A model generated the notes under the pieces. It was given only the letters and a program-made list of their open reading frames with translations. It ran no database searches and had not been told where the DNA came from. Positions 62,181 to 64,000 of a DNA stretch of 64,000 nucleotides are shown piece after piece. How positions within the stretch are numbered: the stretch's first letter is position 1; each line of letters begins with the position of its first letter. The translations under genes were made by a program, and so were the position numbers. Origin of the DNA: Hemibagrus wyckioides (taxonomy: Eukaryota > Chordata > Actinopteri > Siluriformes > Bagridae); the NCBI RefSeq assembly GCF_019097595.1, contig NC_080719.1, positions 15,707,501-15,771,500 of the forward strand, in the 5' to 3' direction.

Positions 62181-64000
62181 GCCAAGGTGGGGAGAGAGGG
62201 GGAGAGAAGGGCTAGAGAGGTAGTGAGAGAGCAGGACAGAGGGAATAGAACGAAAGATGGGGTTCATTTGCGGGCTTTAACCACACAAATATTGTACCAT
62301 ACCCTACTGCATGAAGCCCCACATCCAGTGGCTCTTTTTTGTTATACCATAACTCAAGTGAAAAATGAAAGCATAATTACATCAATATATGGTATTTTTT
62401 ACAGGAAGTAACCTTGCAAGATGCACCATAATAGTAAAAGGGCTATAGGGTTTGAATGAAGACATTGTCAAGAGGTGTGTATAGATGGTATCTAATCAAA
62501 TCATGTCTCATTTATAATGTCCAAGTCTGTGATTGACATGCTGATATTCTGGTGGTACGCAGAAGCCTCATGTGCAACCCTCAGTAATGGGAATGTTATT
62601 TAATAGCTTTCGATTGTATTAATTATATGCTGTTATGTGCATATTCCAGCAGTCTATATCCTGCACCAACCAACTGTCTGATTCACATTTAATCACCACA
62701 AGTGAGATATTTGTTTTGATCTTTTAAACAATTTAATCTGTTGGATTTAGTTAGTCATTGGTCAGTATCTTACTGAACTGTACTGAAATTGAATGACACA
62801 AATAGTGTATTTCTTTACCAGAAAAATATGTTGTTGTTCTTGTATCTGTGCTAAGAGGAGGGTCAGGTCTGGGCCAACGTGGGTTAACAGTGGGTTGAAA
62901 AGCCCAGTGCATCAGCAGATTTTGAATGTCAGTCTCCATGTTACACTGCTCCACCCACATGACTGCAGGTGCGTTTATTTCTGTCAACAAAAATAGCAAC
63001 TGTGTGTTAAAAGGAAAAGATCGGATCGCACCCAACCAAATTAGCGATACACCAGTATAATTGTTGCAACTGTATAAAAAAATTTAGCCCGAAAGCTTGT
63101 CCAGTGTTATACTTAAATGCTGTCAGGAAACAGCTAGTCAGACTGAGTTGACGTCTAAAGATCCAGAACTGATAAAGTATCTCAGGTGAAACTCACAATG
63201 TCTTCAAGATTATCTCATGGGTATTTGAGATTTCAAACGAAACTGAAGGAATGAAAAGCTTCATGATAGTTAGGTTCAGCTCAGCCTACATGCCACTGGG
63301 TCATTAGCAGATGTGCAGCTGAACCTGTGTTGCCCGTCAGCCTGTTTCCAACGTGCCAGACATCCCTTGCTGACGTATTCACGACCAGCTGCTCCTCGTG
63401 TTCAGGATAATGGCTCTGCCAACTCAGATGCCTACTTTACTTCTATGCCATTTATCTTGTCACACTGCCAGGGAGCACTAGACTGTGATGGTCTGAGAAC
63501 CGGACATAAAGACAACACACATAGTCACAGTCTAAGGCTTCATGTGCCTTAACTCTGTTCAGCAACAGTTGCAGGGGTGATGGTGTTTGCCTTTCCTATT
63601 TCTCCCTACTAAAGAAAGATAATCCTCCTTAAAACGTTTCTCCTGTTGCTGTGGAAACCAAGGTGACAATCAATGGATTGATCGTTGGGCCACTCCAGAA
63701 CACACAGTTACAACACTAATGCAGATTAGTCTGTCCTGCAACCTTTTAAAGAATGCATTCACTGGGTTTTCTTGTCAGTTTTTGTCATTATTTTAGCACC
63801 TTAGACTTTGACTTTCCCTTAATATCAGCTACTTTTAGGTCATTAAAACAGTATAGAATAAGAAATGGTTTAATAAATTTTTACTCCCCCCAAAATGTCC
63901 TCTTTACATTACCAAAACTAGCTAGCTCAGAATTATCAAATGTAAAACCCAAGTAGGTCGGTGTCTTGATTTGGACTCTGATATTCTCACAGATTTATAT
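62181..64000. other. intergenic, no gene seen
   Basis: No exons or transposons were recognised. One X-box-like GTTGCTGTGGAAAC occurs near 63645. Confidence 0.45.

Overview
The window is vertebrate nuclear DNA, almost certainly from a ray-finned fish. The evidence is spliced genes with GT-AG introns, a gene-sparse AT-rich background, long microsatellites, tRNA-derived SINEs, LINE 3' ends and many Tc1-like DNA transposons of types common in teleosts. A catfish-like genome would fit the repeat mix, but the sequence alone does not fix the species. No bacterial, phage or CRISPR features are present.

Only two protein-coding genes can be supported. At the left edge (626-3042, + strand) is the large last coding exon of cilp, the cartilage intermediate layer protein, with its conserved furin-type cleavage motif; the earlier exons lie outside the window. 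At 30739-33430 on the - strand is a complete cold-inducible RNA-binding protein gene (cirbp). It has a non-coding first exon in a CpG-richer promoter and six coding exons that join into a 205-residue RRM plus RGG protein ending in SYATHE. Two further exon-like blocks lie downstream at about 28.6-29.02 kb and may be alternative 3' exons. The two genes are convergent, about 27 kb apart by their stop codons, and share no obvious function beyond being neighbours.

The rest is intergenic. Region by region: 3-14 kb is mostly unique AT-rich sequence with two homeodomain-motif clusters; 14.4-17.5 kb is a repeat pile-up (pentanucleotide satellite, SINE, three different Tc1-like remnants); 20-20.7 kb holds nested LINE 3' ends; 23.4-24.35 kb holds two more Tc1-like remnants; 28.5-33.5 kb is the cirbp locus; 34-38.5 kb holds a 25-unit tetranucleotide repeat, a LINE scrap, a SINE and a 1247-bp Tc1-like element. 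From 38.5 to 64 kb there is no recognisable gene: a second, about 98% identical copy of the Tc1-like element (53547-54794), SINEs, older Tc1 scraps, G-rich and hairpin-forming DNA, and several GC-richer islands that look like possible regulatory DNA, including a cluster of RFX-type X-boxes.

The most useful observations are the intact cirbp structure with candidate alternative 3' exons, the pair of recently transposed Tc1-like elements each carrying a different single inactivating lesion, CTCF-like sites on both sides of cirbp, and the X-box cluster. I saw nothing that looks like an undescribed biological system.
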